Shown: piece by piece, positions 27,955 through 36,711 of the stretch
Layout: every line of letters starts with the position of its first letter
Position numbering within the stretch: position 1 is the stretch's first letter
NCBI RefSeq assembly: GCF_029633825.1
Contig: NZ_CP090641.1
Span: 2,480,001 to 2,544,000, forward strand
DNA length: 64,000 nucleotides
Source: Burkholderia contaminans
GTDB taxonomy: Bacteria > Pseudomonadota > Gammaproteobacteria > Burkholderiales > Burkholderiaceae
Reading direction: 5' to 3'
Notes under the pieces: generated by a model
What the model saw: only the letters and a program-made list of their open reading frames with translations
Databases searched by the model: none
Told to the model about the DNA's origin: nothing
Made by a program: the position numbers and the translations under genes

Positions 27955-28644
27955 ATGAAAACCATCACGTTCGCGATCGACGGTCGCGACGGCCGCACCG
28001 AGCGCGTGATCACAATCGACACGCTCGTGATCGCGGGCTGGACCGGCCGCGACACGGTCGCGATGGAGAAGCACATCCGCGAGCTGGAGGAACTGGGCGT
28101 CAAGCGCCCGGCGACGACGCCGGTGTTCTACCGCGTCGCGGCCGATCGCCTCGATCCATCGCCTGCGATCCAGGTATCGGGCGGGCAAAGCAGCGGCGAA
28201 GCGGAATTCGTGCTGGTGCGCGACGGCGGCGAGACGTTCGTGGGCATCGCGTCCGACCATACCGACCGCGAGGTCGAGACCTACGGGATTACCGTGTCGA
28301 AGCAGATGTGCGGCAAGCCGTGCGCGAACACGCTGTGGAAGTTCGACGACGTGGCCGGGCACTGGGATCAGCTCGTGCTGCGCGCATACGCGACGATCGA
28401 CGGCGAGCGCGTGCTGTACCAGGAAGGCAAGGTGACTGCGATGCGCGCACCGGACGACCTGCTCGCGCAGTTTGCACGCCATGACGGCCGCTTCGTCGAC
28501 GGCACTGCGATGCTGTGTGGCACGCTTGCGGCGATCGGCGGCATCCGGCCGGCCGAGCGGTTCGAGGTCGAGCTGGAAGATCCGGTGCTGGGGCGCACGC
28601 TGCGGCATGCGTATGCGGTGGACGCGCTGCCCGTGGCGGGCTGA
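27955..28644 (+). CDS. DUF2848 family protein
   Basis: 229 residues with SD GAGGAGG. Belongs to DUF2848, which resembles the fumarylacetoacetate-hydrolase superfamily in overall layout: GVKRPATTPVFYRVAADRL, then SGGQSSGEAEFVLV and SDHTDREVETYGITVSKQMC. It is the last gene of the reductase-oxygenase-cupin cassette and could hydrolyse a ring-opened product. The reaction is unknown. Confidence 0.75.
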   Translation: MKTITFAIDGRDGRTERVITIDTLVIAGWTGRDTVAMEKHIRELEELGVKRPATTPVFYRVAADRLDPSPAIQVSGGQSSGEAEFVLVRDGGETFVGIASDHTDREVETYGITVSKQMCGKPCANTLWKFDDVAGHWDQLVLRAYATIDGERVLYQEGKVTAMRAPDDLLAQFARHDGRFVDGTAMLCGTLAAIGGIRPAERFEVELEDPVLGRTLRHAYAVDALPVAG

Positions 28645-28645
28645 C

Positions 28646-28671
28646 GCGGTAGCAGCGCGCGGTAGCAGCGC
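28646..28671. repeat. Tandem 13-bp repeat (two copies)
   Basis: GCGGTAGCAGCGC is repeated exactly twice between the convergent DUF2848 and methyltransferase genes. Confidence 0.6.
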
Positions 28672-28681
28672 GCGCCAGCAC

Positions 28682-29458
28682 TCAGGCGCGGCAGATCGCG
28701 ATGATCTCCGCGCTGGTCGCTTCGTCGAACGGCGCGTGCCGCCAGTCGCCGTACCAGTCGGCCGACGAGAATCCGGCTGCGATCACGCGTGCCAGCAGGT
28801 CGGGCTGCGCGACGAATCGCAGCCGGCTCGTGTTCGTCAGCACCGTGCCGTCGCGGCGGAAGCGGTAGTGCGTGTCGAACGTCACGATCGCACCGTCCAC
28901 CGAGCGCACCGCATGATGAAGATCGACGATGCCTGCCTCGCGCGACTCGACGCTGCGTGCCGAATGCTCAGGCGTCCATGCAAGCCACGGCTGGATGCGC
29001 GGATTGCGGGTGTCGAACAGGAAACGGCCGCCGTCGGCGAGCACACGTCGCACGCCTCGCAACGTCGTGTCGATTTCGGTGTCGGTCAGCAGGCACTGGA
29101 ACGCATGCCCGGTCATCACGACCGCATCGAACGGTGGTGCGCCGGGCGGCAGGCTGTCGAGCGCGCACGCGAGCCAGCGCACGGTGTCGGCGCCGGGCTG
29201 GCGCCGGGCGTATTCGATCATCGCCGGCGCGGGATCGATCGCGACGACGTCGTGCCCGGCTGCCGCGAGCCGGCGTGCGAACGTGCCGGTGCCGCAGCCG
29301 AGATCGAGGATGCGCTGCCGTGCGCTGCCGATCACGGACGCATAGAACGCGAAATCCTGGTCGCCCGCGTTGAACAGGTCGTAGATCGCGACGAGGCGCG
29401 GGTCGGTGTAGAGGGCTTCGCCGGCGGGCGCGGCGGCAGACGTCATGCGGCCGCGCAT
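28682..29458 (-). CDS. Class I SAM-dependent methyltransferase
   Basis: 258 residues from ATG 29458, which overlaps the LysE stop (TGATG); an in-frame ATG at 29446 is an alternative. Motif I is ILDLGCGTGTFARRLAAAG, motif II DVVAIDPAPAMIEYAR, and motif III around AVVMTGHAFQCLL, the Methyltransf_25/11 class. The substrate is not evident. Translational coupling to the LysE-type exporter suggests a two-gene operon. Confidence 0.85.
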   Translation of the reverse strand: MRGRMTSAAAPAGEALYTDPRLVAIYDLFNAGDQDFAFYASVIGSARQRILDLGCGTGTFARRLAAAGHDVVAIDPAPAMIEYARRQPGADTVRWLACALDSLPPGAPPFDAVVMTGHAFQCLLTDTEIDTTLRGVRRVLADGGRFLFDTRNPRIQPWLAWTPEHSARSVESREAGIVDLHHAVRSVDGAIVTFDTHYRFRRDGTVLTNTSRLRFVAQPDLLARVIAAGFSSADWYGDWRHAPFDEATSAEIIAICRA

Positions 29459-30084
29459 CAGCGCTGCTGCACCGCCACGCGCAGCCCGAGCGCGATGAAG
29501 ATCGAGCCGATGATCTTCCCCTGCCAGCGCGTGAGCCACGTGAGCCGCTTCACGATGCGGCCGAGCGGGCGGATCGAGCACGCGATCAGCGTCGTGTAGA
29601 GCGAGCTGAGCACGACGAAGATCAGCCCGAGCACCGCGAACTGCACGAACGTCGAGCCGCGTTCCGGATGCACGAACTGCGGCATGAACGCGAGGAAGAA
29701 CAGCGCGGTCTTCGGGTTCAGCACTTCGGCGGGAATCGCCTGCAGGTAAGCCTTGAGCGGCGTGACGGGCGACACGCTCGGCAGCGACGGATCGGACGGC
29801 TTCTCGAGCAGCGCGCGCACGCCGAGGTAGATCAGGTACGCGGCGCCGACCACCTTCACGACGTTGAACGCGAGCGCCGACGTCATCAGCAGCGCCGACA
29901 GGCCGACCGCCGCGAACAGCGTATGCACGAAATCGCCGCTGGCGACGCCGAGTCCGGTCAGGATGCCGGTCCTGCGGCCGCCCTGGACGGTGCGGCTCAG
30001 CACGAGCAGCACGGCGGGGCCGGGAATCAGGAACAGGCCCAGGACGACGGCCGTGAAGGTGGTCAGCGTGGTCAGGTCGAACAT
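29458..30084 (-). CDS. LysE/RhtB family exporter
   Basis: 208 residues, six TM helices. N-terminus FDLTTLTTFTAVVLGLFLIPGPAVLLVLSRT carries the PGPA signature of LysE/RhtB amino-acid exporters, followed by GILTGLGVASGDFVHTLFAAVGL and LNPKTALFFLAFMPQF. It exports amino acids or related small molecules. It is divergent from the AraC regulator at 30265, which may control it. Confidence 0.9.
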   Translation of the reverse strand: MFDLTTLTTFTAVVLGLFLIPGPAVLLVLSRTVQGGRRTGILTGLGVASGDFVHTLFAAVGLSALLMTSALAFNVVKVVGAAYLIYLGVRALLEKPSDPSLPSVSPVTPLKAYLQAIPAEVLNPKTALFFLAFMPQFVHPERGSTFVQFAVLGLIFVVLSSLYTTLIACSIRPLGRIVKRLTWLTRWQGKIIGSIFIALGLRVAVQQR

Positions 30085-30264
30085 GGCGGCTCCGGAAAGT
30101 GGGCGCAGCGGCGGGGGATCGGGGCATTGTATTCGCTTCGCCGCGCGGCTGCAGACGCGGCCCGGTCACCCGGCCGGCGGCAGGGCCGCACCGGTGCCTT
30201 TCTGGTATAAGCACGAAAGGGCGCGCAGGCAGCGCGTCCGGCTTTCTCCATCGTCCACCGTTTC

Positions 30265-31065
30265 ATGCGCAAGCTTCCACCGACCACCGATCCCGCAGCG
30301 GATGACGAAGTCTTCCACGTGCCGCGTCCGCTCGTCGTGTTCGGCGGCTCGGTCGTCGAGCCCGAATGGCGGCTGGAGCGGCACAGTCATCCGCAGGCGC
30401 AACTGCTCTATACGCTGAGCGGCGTCATCTACTGCGAGATCGACGGCGGCGTGTGGAGCGCGCCGCCGCAATGCATGGTGTGGATTCCGGGCGACGTCCC
30501 GCACGCGGCACGCGGCTCGGCCGGCGCGACCTTCTACGCGGTGCTGGTCGAACCCGACGCCGCGCTCGACCTGCCGGCGCGTTGCTGCACGCTGTCGGTG
30601 TCGCCGCTGCTGCGCGAGCTGCTGCTGAAGGCGGCGAGCTTCCCGAACCTGTACGACGTCGACGGGCCGCAAGGGCGATTGATCGCGACGCTCCTCGACG
30701 AACTCGTCGCGGCGCCGGTCGAGGATCTGTATCTGCCGATGCCGGCCGACCGGCGGCTGCGCAAGCTGATCGACCATCTGCTCGACGATCCGGCCGACAA
30801 GTCGCCGCTGCCCGAACTCGCGCGGCGCGTGGGCATCAGCGAGCGCAGCCTGACGCGGCTCGCGGCGAAGGAACTCGGGATGAGCCTCGGCGACTGGCGC
30901 CGGCGGCTGCACGTCGCGCTGTCGCTGCGGATGCTGACGACCGGGCGCCGCGTGCACCAGATCGCGATCGATCTCGGCTACGAGAGCGCGAGCAGCTTCG
31001 TGACGATGTTCCGCAAGGCGACCGGCAAGTCGCTGACGCAATTCCTGACCGACCGGCAACGCTGA
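30265..31065 (+). CDS. AraC family regulator with cupin sensor
   Basis: 266 residues. The N-terminal cupin (WRLERHSHPQAQLLYTLSGV, MVWIPGDVPHAARG) is followed by two helix-turn-helix units at about residues 170-262: LPELARRVGISERSLTRLAAKELG and VHQIAIDLGYESASSFVTMFRKATG. This arrangement is typical of one-component regulators that bind small ligands. It faces the LysE exporter operon divergently and is its likely regulator. Confidence 0.88.
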   Translation: MRKLPPTTDPAADDEVFHVPRPLVVFGGSVVEPEWRLERHSHPQAQLLYTLSGVIYCEIDGGVWSAPPQCMVWIPGDVPHAARGSAGATFYAVLVEPDAALDLPARCCTLSVSPLLRELLLKAASFPNLYDVDGPQGRLIATLLDELVAAPVEDLYLPMPADRRLRKLIDHLLDDPADKSPLPELARRVGISERSLTRLAAKELGMSLGDWRRRLHVALSLRMLTTGRRVHQIAIDLGYESASSFVTMFRKATGKSLTQFLTDRQR

Positions 31066-31163
31066 ACGATGAAGGCCGTGCCGCCCCATGCGTGCGCGAT
31101 TGGCCGGATTGAGCAAGCGGTTGGCCGGGACGATAAATGACGCCGCAGGCCTCGATCCATAAA

Positions 31164-31180
31164 ATGAGAATCGTTCTCAT
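31164..31180. promoter_or_regulatory. Fur-box-like palindrome
   Basis: ATGAGAA-TCG-TTCTCAT is a perfect dyad typical of beta-proteobacterial Fur sites. It ends 13 bp before the start codon of the 31193 gene, overlapping the region where a promoter or leader must lie. Confidence 0.65.
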
Positions 31181-31192
31181 CTGGAGGCCGAC

Positions 31193-31612
31193 ATGCAAAT
31201 CGTCACGACTGACTTCCCGTTTGTCTGGTTGCGTTACACCGGTTCGACGCACACCGACCCCGCCCGCCTGATCGCCGAGCTCGACGCGTTGCTGGCGCGT
31301 CGCGAACCGTTCGTTCTTCTGACCGACGATGCGCCGTCCGGAGACGATCGCGGCGGGGACGATCACGACCTGCGCAAGCAGCTCGCGAAGTGGAGCAAGG
31401 CCAACCGCGCGCAGTCGCGCGAATGGATCCCCGCGATGATCGCGATCGAGCCCGACGCGGCGCGGCGTGTGGCGCTCAACGCATTCTCGGGTGCGTTCGA
31501 GAAGGTGTGGGGCTATCCGCTGAATGCGGCTGCCACGCGCGACGACGCGCTCGCGCTGGCGCAGCGGCTGCTCGACGAACCGGCGCGGCGCGCCGTGGCG
31601 GCGAACGGCTGA
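31193..31612 (+). CDS. Small protein of unknown function, probably Fur-regulated
   Basis: 139 residues with SD GGAGG 7-8 bp upstream. The sequence starts MQIVTTDFPFVWLRYTGSTH and has an acidic His/Asp-rich stretch (DDAPSGDDRGGDDHDLR) at residues 44-60. There is no signal peptide or TM segment. The alternating beta/alpha pattern resembles a SpoIIAA-like/STAS-type fold, but this is a weak impression. A Fur box directly before it implies induction under iron limitation. Confidence 0.72.
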   Translation: MQIVTTDFPFVWLRYTGSTHTDPARLIAELDALLARREPFVLLTDDAPSGDDRGGDDHDLRKQLAKWSKANRAQSREWIPAMIAIEPDAARRVALNAFSGAFEKVWGYPLNAAATRDDALALAQRLLDEPARRAVAANG

Positions 31613-31709
31613 ACCCACTGTGCCGCGCCGGCGGCGCGGCGTTCCTCGAAACGCATGCACGGTGCGCGAACGCGCGCCGCTGCATGCGGCCAACATGCAG
31701 GGGTGTCCG

Positions 31710-32705
31710 GTGGACAATCCGATCCGCGCGATGCGCATCTTCACGCGCATCGTCGAAATGAACAGCTTTACGCGTGCAGCGCAGGCGCTCGGCATTTCGC
31801 GCGCCACCGCGACGCGGACCGTGCAGGAGCTCGAAACGGCGCTCGGCATGCCGTTGCTGGTGCGTACGACGCGCGCGCTGCGGGCGACGCCCGAAGGCGA
31901 TGCGTATTATCGGCGCTGCGTGCGCATCACGGCGGACGTCGACGAGCTCGAAGCCAGCATCCGCGGCGCCGCGCTGCATCCGAGCGGGCCGCTGCGCGTC
32001 GAGTTGCCGGCGGCGGTCGCGGACGCGATCGTGCTGCCGGCGCTCGGCGCGTTTCATGCGCGGCATCCCGATCTGGTGCTGACGCTGGGTGTATCCGGGC
32101 GCGCGGCCGATCGCGTCGGCGATGCGATCGACTGCAGTGTCCGGCTCGGCGAACTGCCCGATTCGTCGCTCGTCGCGCGCCGGCTCGGCATGCTCGAGCG
32201 CGTGACCTGCGCGAGCCCCGCGTATCTCGACCGCCACGGCGTGCCGCGCGCGCTCGACGATCTGGCCTCGCATCGCGCGGTCAGCCTGTCGTCGGTGCCG
32301 GGCCAGCGCACGGCCGAGCTCGATTTCCTCGTCGATGGCACGGTGCGCAAGATGCGGATGGACGGGATCGTCAGCGTGGACGACGAGCCCGCGTATCTGG
32401 CGTGCGGCATGCACGGCCTCGGGCTGATCCAGCCGCCGCGTGTCGCCGCGCAGTCGCTGATCGATGCGGGGCGGTTGTGCGAAGTGCTGCCGCGCTGGCG
32501 GCCCGACGCGATCGCGGTGTCGGCCGTGTATGTGAAGCGGCCGCACGTGTCGCCCGGCGTGCGCGCGTTCGTCGAATGGATCGGCGAGCGTTTCGAGGCG
32601 GCGGTGAGCGGCCATGCAGGCATGATCACCGCTCGGGTGTGGCGGCATACGGTGCGTGCCGCGGACAGGGTTGACCAGGTGGACGCCCAGATGGCCGCAG
32701 CTTGA
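31710..32705 (+). CDS. LysR family transcriptional regulator
   Basis: 331 residues from GTG 31710, with SD AGGGG; an ATG at 31695 in frame is possible. The winged helix is FTRIVEMNSFTRAAQALGIS then RATATRTVQELETALGMPLL. The substrate-binding domain (PLRVELPAAVADAIVLPAL, later LGLIQPPRVAAQSL) matches the PBP2_CrgA-like group. It probably controls an oxidoreductase or efflux gene; no divergent partner is adjacent, so the target is unknown. Confidence 0.85.
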   Translation: MDNPIRAMRIFTRIVEMNSFTRAAQALGISRATATRTVQELETALGMPLLVRTTRALRATPEGDAYYRRCVRITADVDELEASIRGAALHPSGPLRVELPAAVADAIVLPALGAFHARHPDLVLTLGVSGRAADRVGDAIDCSVRLGELPDSSLVARRLGMLERVTCASPAYLDRHGVPRALDDLASHRAVSLSSVPGQRTAELDFLVDGTVRKMRMDGIVSVDDEPAYLACGMHGLGLIQPPRVAAQSLIDAGRLCEVLPRWRPDAIAVSAVYVKRPHVSPGVRAFVEWIGERFEAAVSGHAGMITARVWRHTVRAADRVDQVDAQMAAA

Positions 32706-32980
32706 TCAGCAAGTGTCGGGTCAGGCGCGGTCAATGGTTCGCAATCGTCGTGGGTGCGCTCGCTTGACCGACGAGATAACGGAAGCGCATCGATGATCCC
32801 GCCGGGTTGCCGCGGCGGAGCGGACGGCGGCGGCCCGGCGCGAATCCGGCGGCTGCCGGCTCATATGAAAGTGTCAATATTCTGGCGATTATTTGACGAA
32901 ACAGCTGAAATATTGGCTCTTTTGACCGAGCCGCACGTTTGTCTCTCATGAATCGACGTGCGTCGTTTCCTGCGTTCCGA

Positions 32981-33901
32981 TCACTGTCCCAGCTCGTCCG
33001 CCAGAAAATCGACGAACGCCCGAATCCGGGCGGACATCTGGTGACGCTGCGCATACACCGCATAGATGTCGGCGCTCGGCGTCTCGTGGTCGGGCAGCAC
33101 GACGACCAGGCGGCCGTCGGCGAGATAGTCGCGCAGATCCCATTCCGCGCGCATCAGGATCCCGTGCCCGTCGAGCGCCCATTTCACGGCGATCTCGCCA
33201 TCGTTCGTCGTCAGGTTGCCGTTGATCCGCACGGCCTCCGTGTGGCGTGCCGTGCCGCGCCCGCTCGACAGGCGCCAGATTCCGTAACCTTCGTCCCCTT
33301 GCCGGATGCCGATGCAATTGTGGCGCGTCAGGTCGTGCGGCGTCGTTGGTGTGCCGTGCTGCGCGAGATACGCGGGCGCCGCGCACAGCAGCCGGCGGTT
33401 CGGCGCGAGCCGCCGCGCGACGACCCGCGTATCGGGCGGCTCGCCGAAGCGGATGCATACGTCGAACGCGTCGTCGGTGAGCGGCGGCGGCATCACCGAC
33501 AACTGCAGCTGCACCGACACCTCCGGATAACGCGCGACGAAGCGCGAGATAGCGGGGCCGACCTGGTTACGCCCGAAGCCGAGCGTCGCGTTCACGCGCA
33601 GCAGCCCCTTCGGGCGCTGCTTCGCGCTGCCGAGCAGTTCGCCGAGTTCGTCCATCTGGTCGAGGATCCGGCGCGCGTAGTCAAGATACACGTCGCCTTC
33701 GGGCGTCAGCATCATGCGCCGCGTCGTGCGGTTCACGAGCGTCACGCCCGCGCGCCGCTCCATCTGCGTGAGCCGCTTGCTGACGGCTGCCGCGGTGAGC
33801 CCGAGTTCGCGCGCGGCCGCGCTCAGGCTGCCCGACGCGGCCAGCGTCGAGAAGAAGCCGAGATCGGCCGGCTGGACGGTATCCGCCATGTCGCGATTCA
33901 T
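32981..33901 (-). CDS. LysR family regulator, divergent from tartrate dehydrogenase
   Basis: 306 residues. The HTH is LGFFSTLAASGSLSAAARELG then LTAAAVSKRLTQMERRAGVTL, followed by a PBP2 effector domain. Divergent arrangement with the tartrate/D-malate dehydrogenase gene 97 bp away mirrors DmlR/TtdA-type regulators, so it most likely activates the 33998-36634 genes in response to tartrate or malate. This is inferred from position. Confidence 0.87.
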   Translation of the reverse strand: MNRDMADTVQPADLGFFSTLAASGSLSAAARELGLTAAAVSKRLTQMERRAGVTLVNRTTRRMMLTPEGDVYLDYARRILDQMDELGELLGSAKQRPKGLLRVNATLGFGRNQVGPAISRFVARYPEVSVQLQLSVMPPPLTDDAFDVCIRFGEPPDTRVVARRLAPNRRLLCAAPAYLAQHGTPTTPHDLTRHNCIGIRQGDEGYGIWRLSSGRGTARHTEAVRINGNLTTNDGEIAVKWALDGHGILMRAEWDLRDYLADGRLVVVLPDHETPSADIYAVYAQRHQMSARIRAFVDFLADELGQ

Positions 33902-33997
33902 GAATTAAAGTTAAAGATGCTTTGAGTCTAGCACCGGTTCCCGCACTGTCGGTTCGGTAAAGTGAATCCACGCTGACGATCAATCGAGGATGTGCGC

Positions 33998-35080
33998 ATG
34001 AAGACCTACCGTATCGCAACGATTCCCGGCGACGGGATCGGCAAGGAAGTGGTGCCTGCGGCCAAGCAGGTGCTGGAAGCGCTGGCCCGCGGCAGCGACC
34101 GCTTTGCGTTCGAGTTCGAGGATTTCGACTGGGGTGCCGACTACTACCGCCAGCACGGCGCGATGATGCCGGCCGATGGCCTCGACGCCTTGCGCGGCAA
34201 GGACGCGATCCTGTTCGGCTCGGCGGGCGACCCCGACGTGCCGGATCACGTGACGCTGTGGGGGCTGCGCCTGAAGATCTGCCAGGGCTTCGACCAGTAC
34301 GCGAACGTGCGCCCGACGCGCATCCTGCCCGGTATCGACGCACCGCTGAAGCGCTGCGGGCCCGACGACCTGAACTGGGTGATCGTCCGCGAGAACTCCG
34401 AAGGCGAATACGCGGGCGTTGGCGGCCGCGTGCACCAGGGTCACCCGATCGAGGCCGCGACGGACGTGTCGATCCTCACGCGCGCCGGCGTCGAACGCAT
34501 CATGCGCTTCGCGTTCCGGCTCGCGCAGTCGCGCCCGCGCAAGCTGCTGACCGTGATCACGAAGAGCAACGCGCAGCGGCACGCGATGGTGATGTGGGAT
34601 GAGATCGCGAAGCAGATTGCGCGGGAATTCCCCGACGTCACGTGGGACAAGGAGCTCGTCGATGCGGCGACCGCGCGCATGGTCAACCGGCCGGCGTCGC
34701 TCGACACGATCGTCGCGACCAACCTGCACGCGGACATCCTCAGCGATCTCGCCGCCGCGCTCGCGGGCAGCCTCGGCATCGCGCCGACCGGCAACATCGA
34801 TCCCGAGCGCCGCTATCCGTCGATGTTCGAGCCGATCCACGGCTCCGCGTTCGACATCATGGGCAAGGGGCTCGCGAATCCGGTCGGCACGTTCTGGTCG
34901 GTCGTGATGCTGCTCGAACATCTCGGCGAAACGGCAGCCGCCGCGCGCGTGATGCAGGCGATCGAGGCCGTGACGGCCGACCCGTCACTGCATACGCGCG
35001 ACCTCGGCGGCAGCGCGACGACCGCGCAGGTGACGGCGGCTGTGTGCGAGCGCGTCGCGAACGCGGTGGTCGCAGCCTGA
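33998..35080 (+). CDS. Tartrate dehydrogenase / D-malate dehydrogenase
   Basis: 360 residues from ATG 33998 with SD CGAGGA; the frame has a GTG at 33992. Beta-decarboxylating dehydrogenase fold: IATIPGDGIGKEVVPAA at the N-terminus, VRENSEGEYAG, ATNLHADILSDLAAALAGSLGIAPTGN and EPIHGSAFDIMGKG. The length and VHQGHP region fit TtuC/DmlA enzymes, which oxidise tartrate or D-malate with NAD+ and Mn2+. A tartrate-type MFS transporter follows after 243 bp. Confidence 0.88.
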   Translation: MKTYRIATIPGDGIGKEVVPAAKQVLEALARGSDRFAFEFEDFDWGADYYRQHGAMMPADGLDALRGKDAILFGSAGDPDVPDHVTLWGLRLKICQGFDQYANVRPTRILPGIDAPLKRCGPDDLNWVIVRENSEGEYAGVGGRVHQGHPIEAATDVSILTRAGVERIMRFAFRLAQSRPRKLLTVITKSNAQRHAMVMWDEIAKQIAREFPDVTWDKELVDAATARMVNRPASLDTIVATNLHADILSDLAAALAGSLGIAPTGNIDPERRYPSMFEPIHGSAFDIMGKGLANPVGTFWSVVMLLEHLGETAAAARVMQAIEAVTADPSLHTRDLGGSATTAQVTAAVCERVANAVVAA

Positions 35081-35323
35081 TGACAAGGGTGGCGATGTGC
35101 AGGCGGGCCGCGACATAGCGGCCAGCGACGAGCGACCAACGGCGGCGCGTGTGCGCAACCGGTTACCGCGCGTCGCCCGTTCATCGTCCCCGGGATTTTC
35201 CTGCCCCGAGACTCGCGCGCCCGACGCGAGCCGGGCGCGCCGGCTCACGCGTTTCGCCGCGGCGCCGGCGAGCATTCATACACCGAGCACGACTCGACGG
35301 CTCGACCTCGAAGGAGGAGACAC

Positions 35324-36634
35324 ATGCAAGCGGATCTGGAAACCCGCGTCGCGCGGAAGCTGATGTGGCGCATCATTCCGTTCGTGATGCTGCTTTACTT
35401 CGTCAGCTTTCTCGATCGCGTCAACGTCGGCTTCGCCGCGATGACGATGAACAAGGCGATCGGCCTGTCGCCGACCGCGTTCGGGTTCGGCGGCGGCCTG
35501 TTCTTCATCGGCTACTTTCTGTTCGAAGTACCGAGCAACCTGATCCTCCATCGCGTCGGCGCGCGCATCTGGATTGCGCGCGTGATGATCACGTGGGGGA
35601 TCGTGTCGGCTGTATCTGCATTCGCGTCCGGGCCCACGAGCTTCTACGTGCTGCGTTTCCTGCTCGGCATGGCCGAAGCCGGGTTCTTCCCCGGCATCAT
35701 CCTGTACCTGAGCCTGTGGTTTCCCGCGAAGCAGCGCGCGGTGGCCGCGGCGTGGTTCATGGCGGCCGCGCCGATCTCGACCGCGATCGGATCGCCGCTG
35801 TCGGGCGCGATCATGCAGATGCCGCCGATGTTCGGGCTCGCCGACTGGCAGATGCTGTACATCATCGAAGCGCTGCCGGCGGTCGTGCTCGGCTTCGTCG
35901 TGCTCAGGTGCCTGACCGATGCGCCGTCGAAGGCCGCGTGGCTGCGCGCGGACGAGCGCGACTGGCTGGTCGCGAGGTTGAAAGCCGAAGCCGATGCGCG
36001 CCACACGCATGCCGGGCATACGGCCGGCGCGTGGCAGGCGCTGCGCGACCCGCGCGTGCTGGCGCTCGCGCTGATCTACTTCGGCACGTCGGCGGGGCTG
36101 TACACGCTCGGCCTCTGGGCGCCGCTGATGGTCAAGCAGTTCGGCTTCACCGCGCTGCAGACGGGGTTGCTCACCGGGGTTCCGAGCATCGCCGCCGTCG
36201 TCGCGATGATCGTGTGGGCGCGGCACTCGGATCGCACCGGCGAGCGCACGTGGCACGTCGTGGTTCCGTGCGTGCTCGCGTGCATCGGCTTCGTGTTCGC
36301 GGGGCAGGCGAGCACGGCGCTGCTGACCGTGCTCGCGCTGGTGGTCGTCAACATCGGGATCAGCGCCGCGAAGGCGCCGTTGTGGGCGATGCCGAGTGCG
36401 TTCCTGTCCGGCGCCGGCGCGGCGGCGGGCATCGCGATGATCAATTCGATCGGCAATCTCGGCGGATTCGTCGGGCCGTTCGCGATCGGCTGGTTGAAGC
36501 ACGTGACGGGCGGGTATGCGGCGGGGTTGTATGTGGTGGCGGGCACGCTCGCGGTGTCGGCGGTGGTGACGCTGATGTTGAGTCGGAAGGGGGCGAAGGA
36601 AGCCGTCGTGCCGGGTGTGCGGCATCACTCGTAA
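35324..36634 (+). CDS. MFS transporter, tartrate/anion:cation symporter type
   Basis: 436 residues, SD AAGGAGGAG. Twelve TM helices. It starts RKLMWRIIPFVMLLYFVSFLDRVNVGFAAM, the ACS-family signature, with FFIGYFLFEVPSNLILHRVG and FLLGMAEAGFFPGIILYLSLWF. TtuB-like carriers import tartrate or related dicarboxylates. Placement after the tartrate dehydrogenase gives a plausible uptake and oxidation pair. Confidence 0.9.
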   Translation: MQADLETRVARKLMWRIIPFVMLLYFVSFLDRVNVGFAAMTMNKAIGLSPTAFGFGGGLFFIGYFLFEVPSNLILHRVGARIWIARVMITWGIVSAVSAFASGPTSFYVLRFLLGMAEAGFFPGIILYLSLWFPAKQRAVAAAWFMAAAPISTAIGSPLSGAIMQMPPMFGLADWQMLYIIEALPAVVLGFVVLRCLTDAPSKAAWLRADERDWLVARLKAEADARHTHAGHTAGAWQALRDPRVLALALIYFGTSAGLYTLGLWAPLMVKQFGFTALQTGLLTGVPSIAAVVAMIVWARHSDRTGERTWHVVVPCVLACIGFVFAGQASTALLTVLALVVVNIGISAAKAPLWAMPSAFLSGAGAAAGIAMINSIGNLGGFVGPFAIGWLKHVTGGYAAGLYVVAGTLAVSAVVTLMLSRKGAKEAVVPGVRHHS

Positions 36635-36655
36635 GCGCGACGCGTGCATCGAAAC

Positions 36656-36690
36656 GCCGGACGGCCGCGCATGATGTGCGCCCGTCCGGC
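36656..36690. terminator. Hairpin between convergent MFS and PL7 genes
   Basis: GCCGGACG...CGTCCGGC plus inner CGCGCA/TGCGC pairing. No long T run, so a bidirectional hairpin terminator of moderate certainty. Confidence 0.45.
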
Positions 36691-36711
36691 TTCATGCGTC
36701 TTGCCGAGCGA

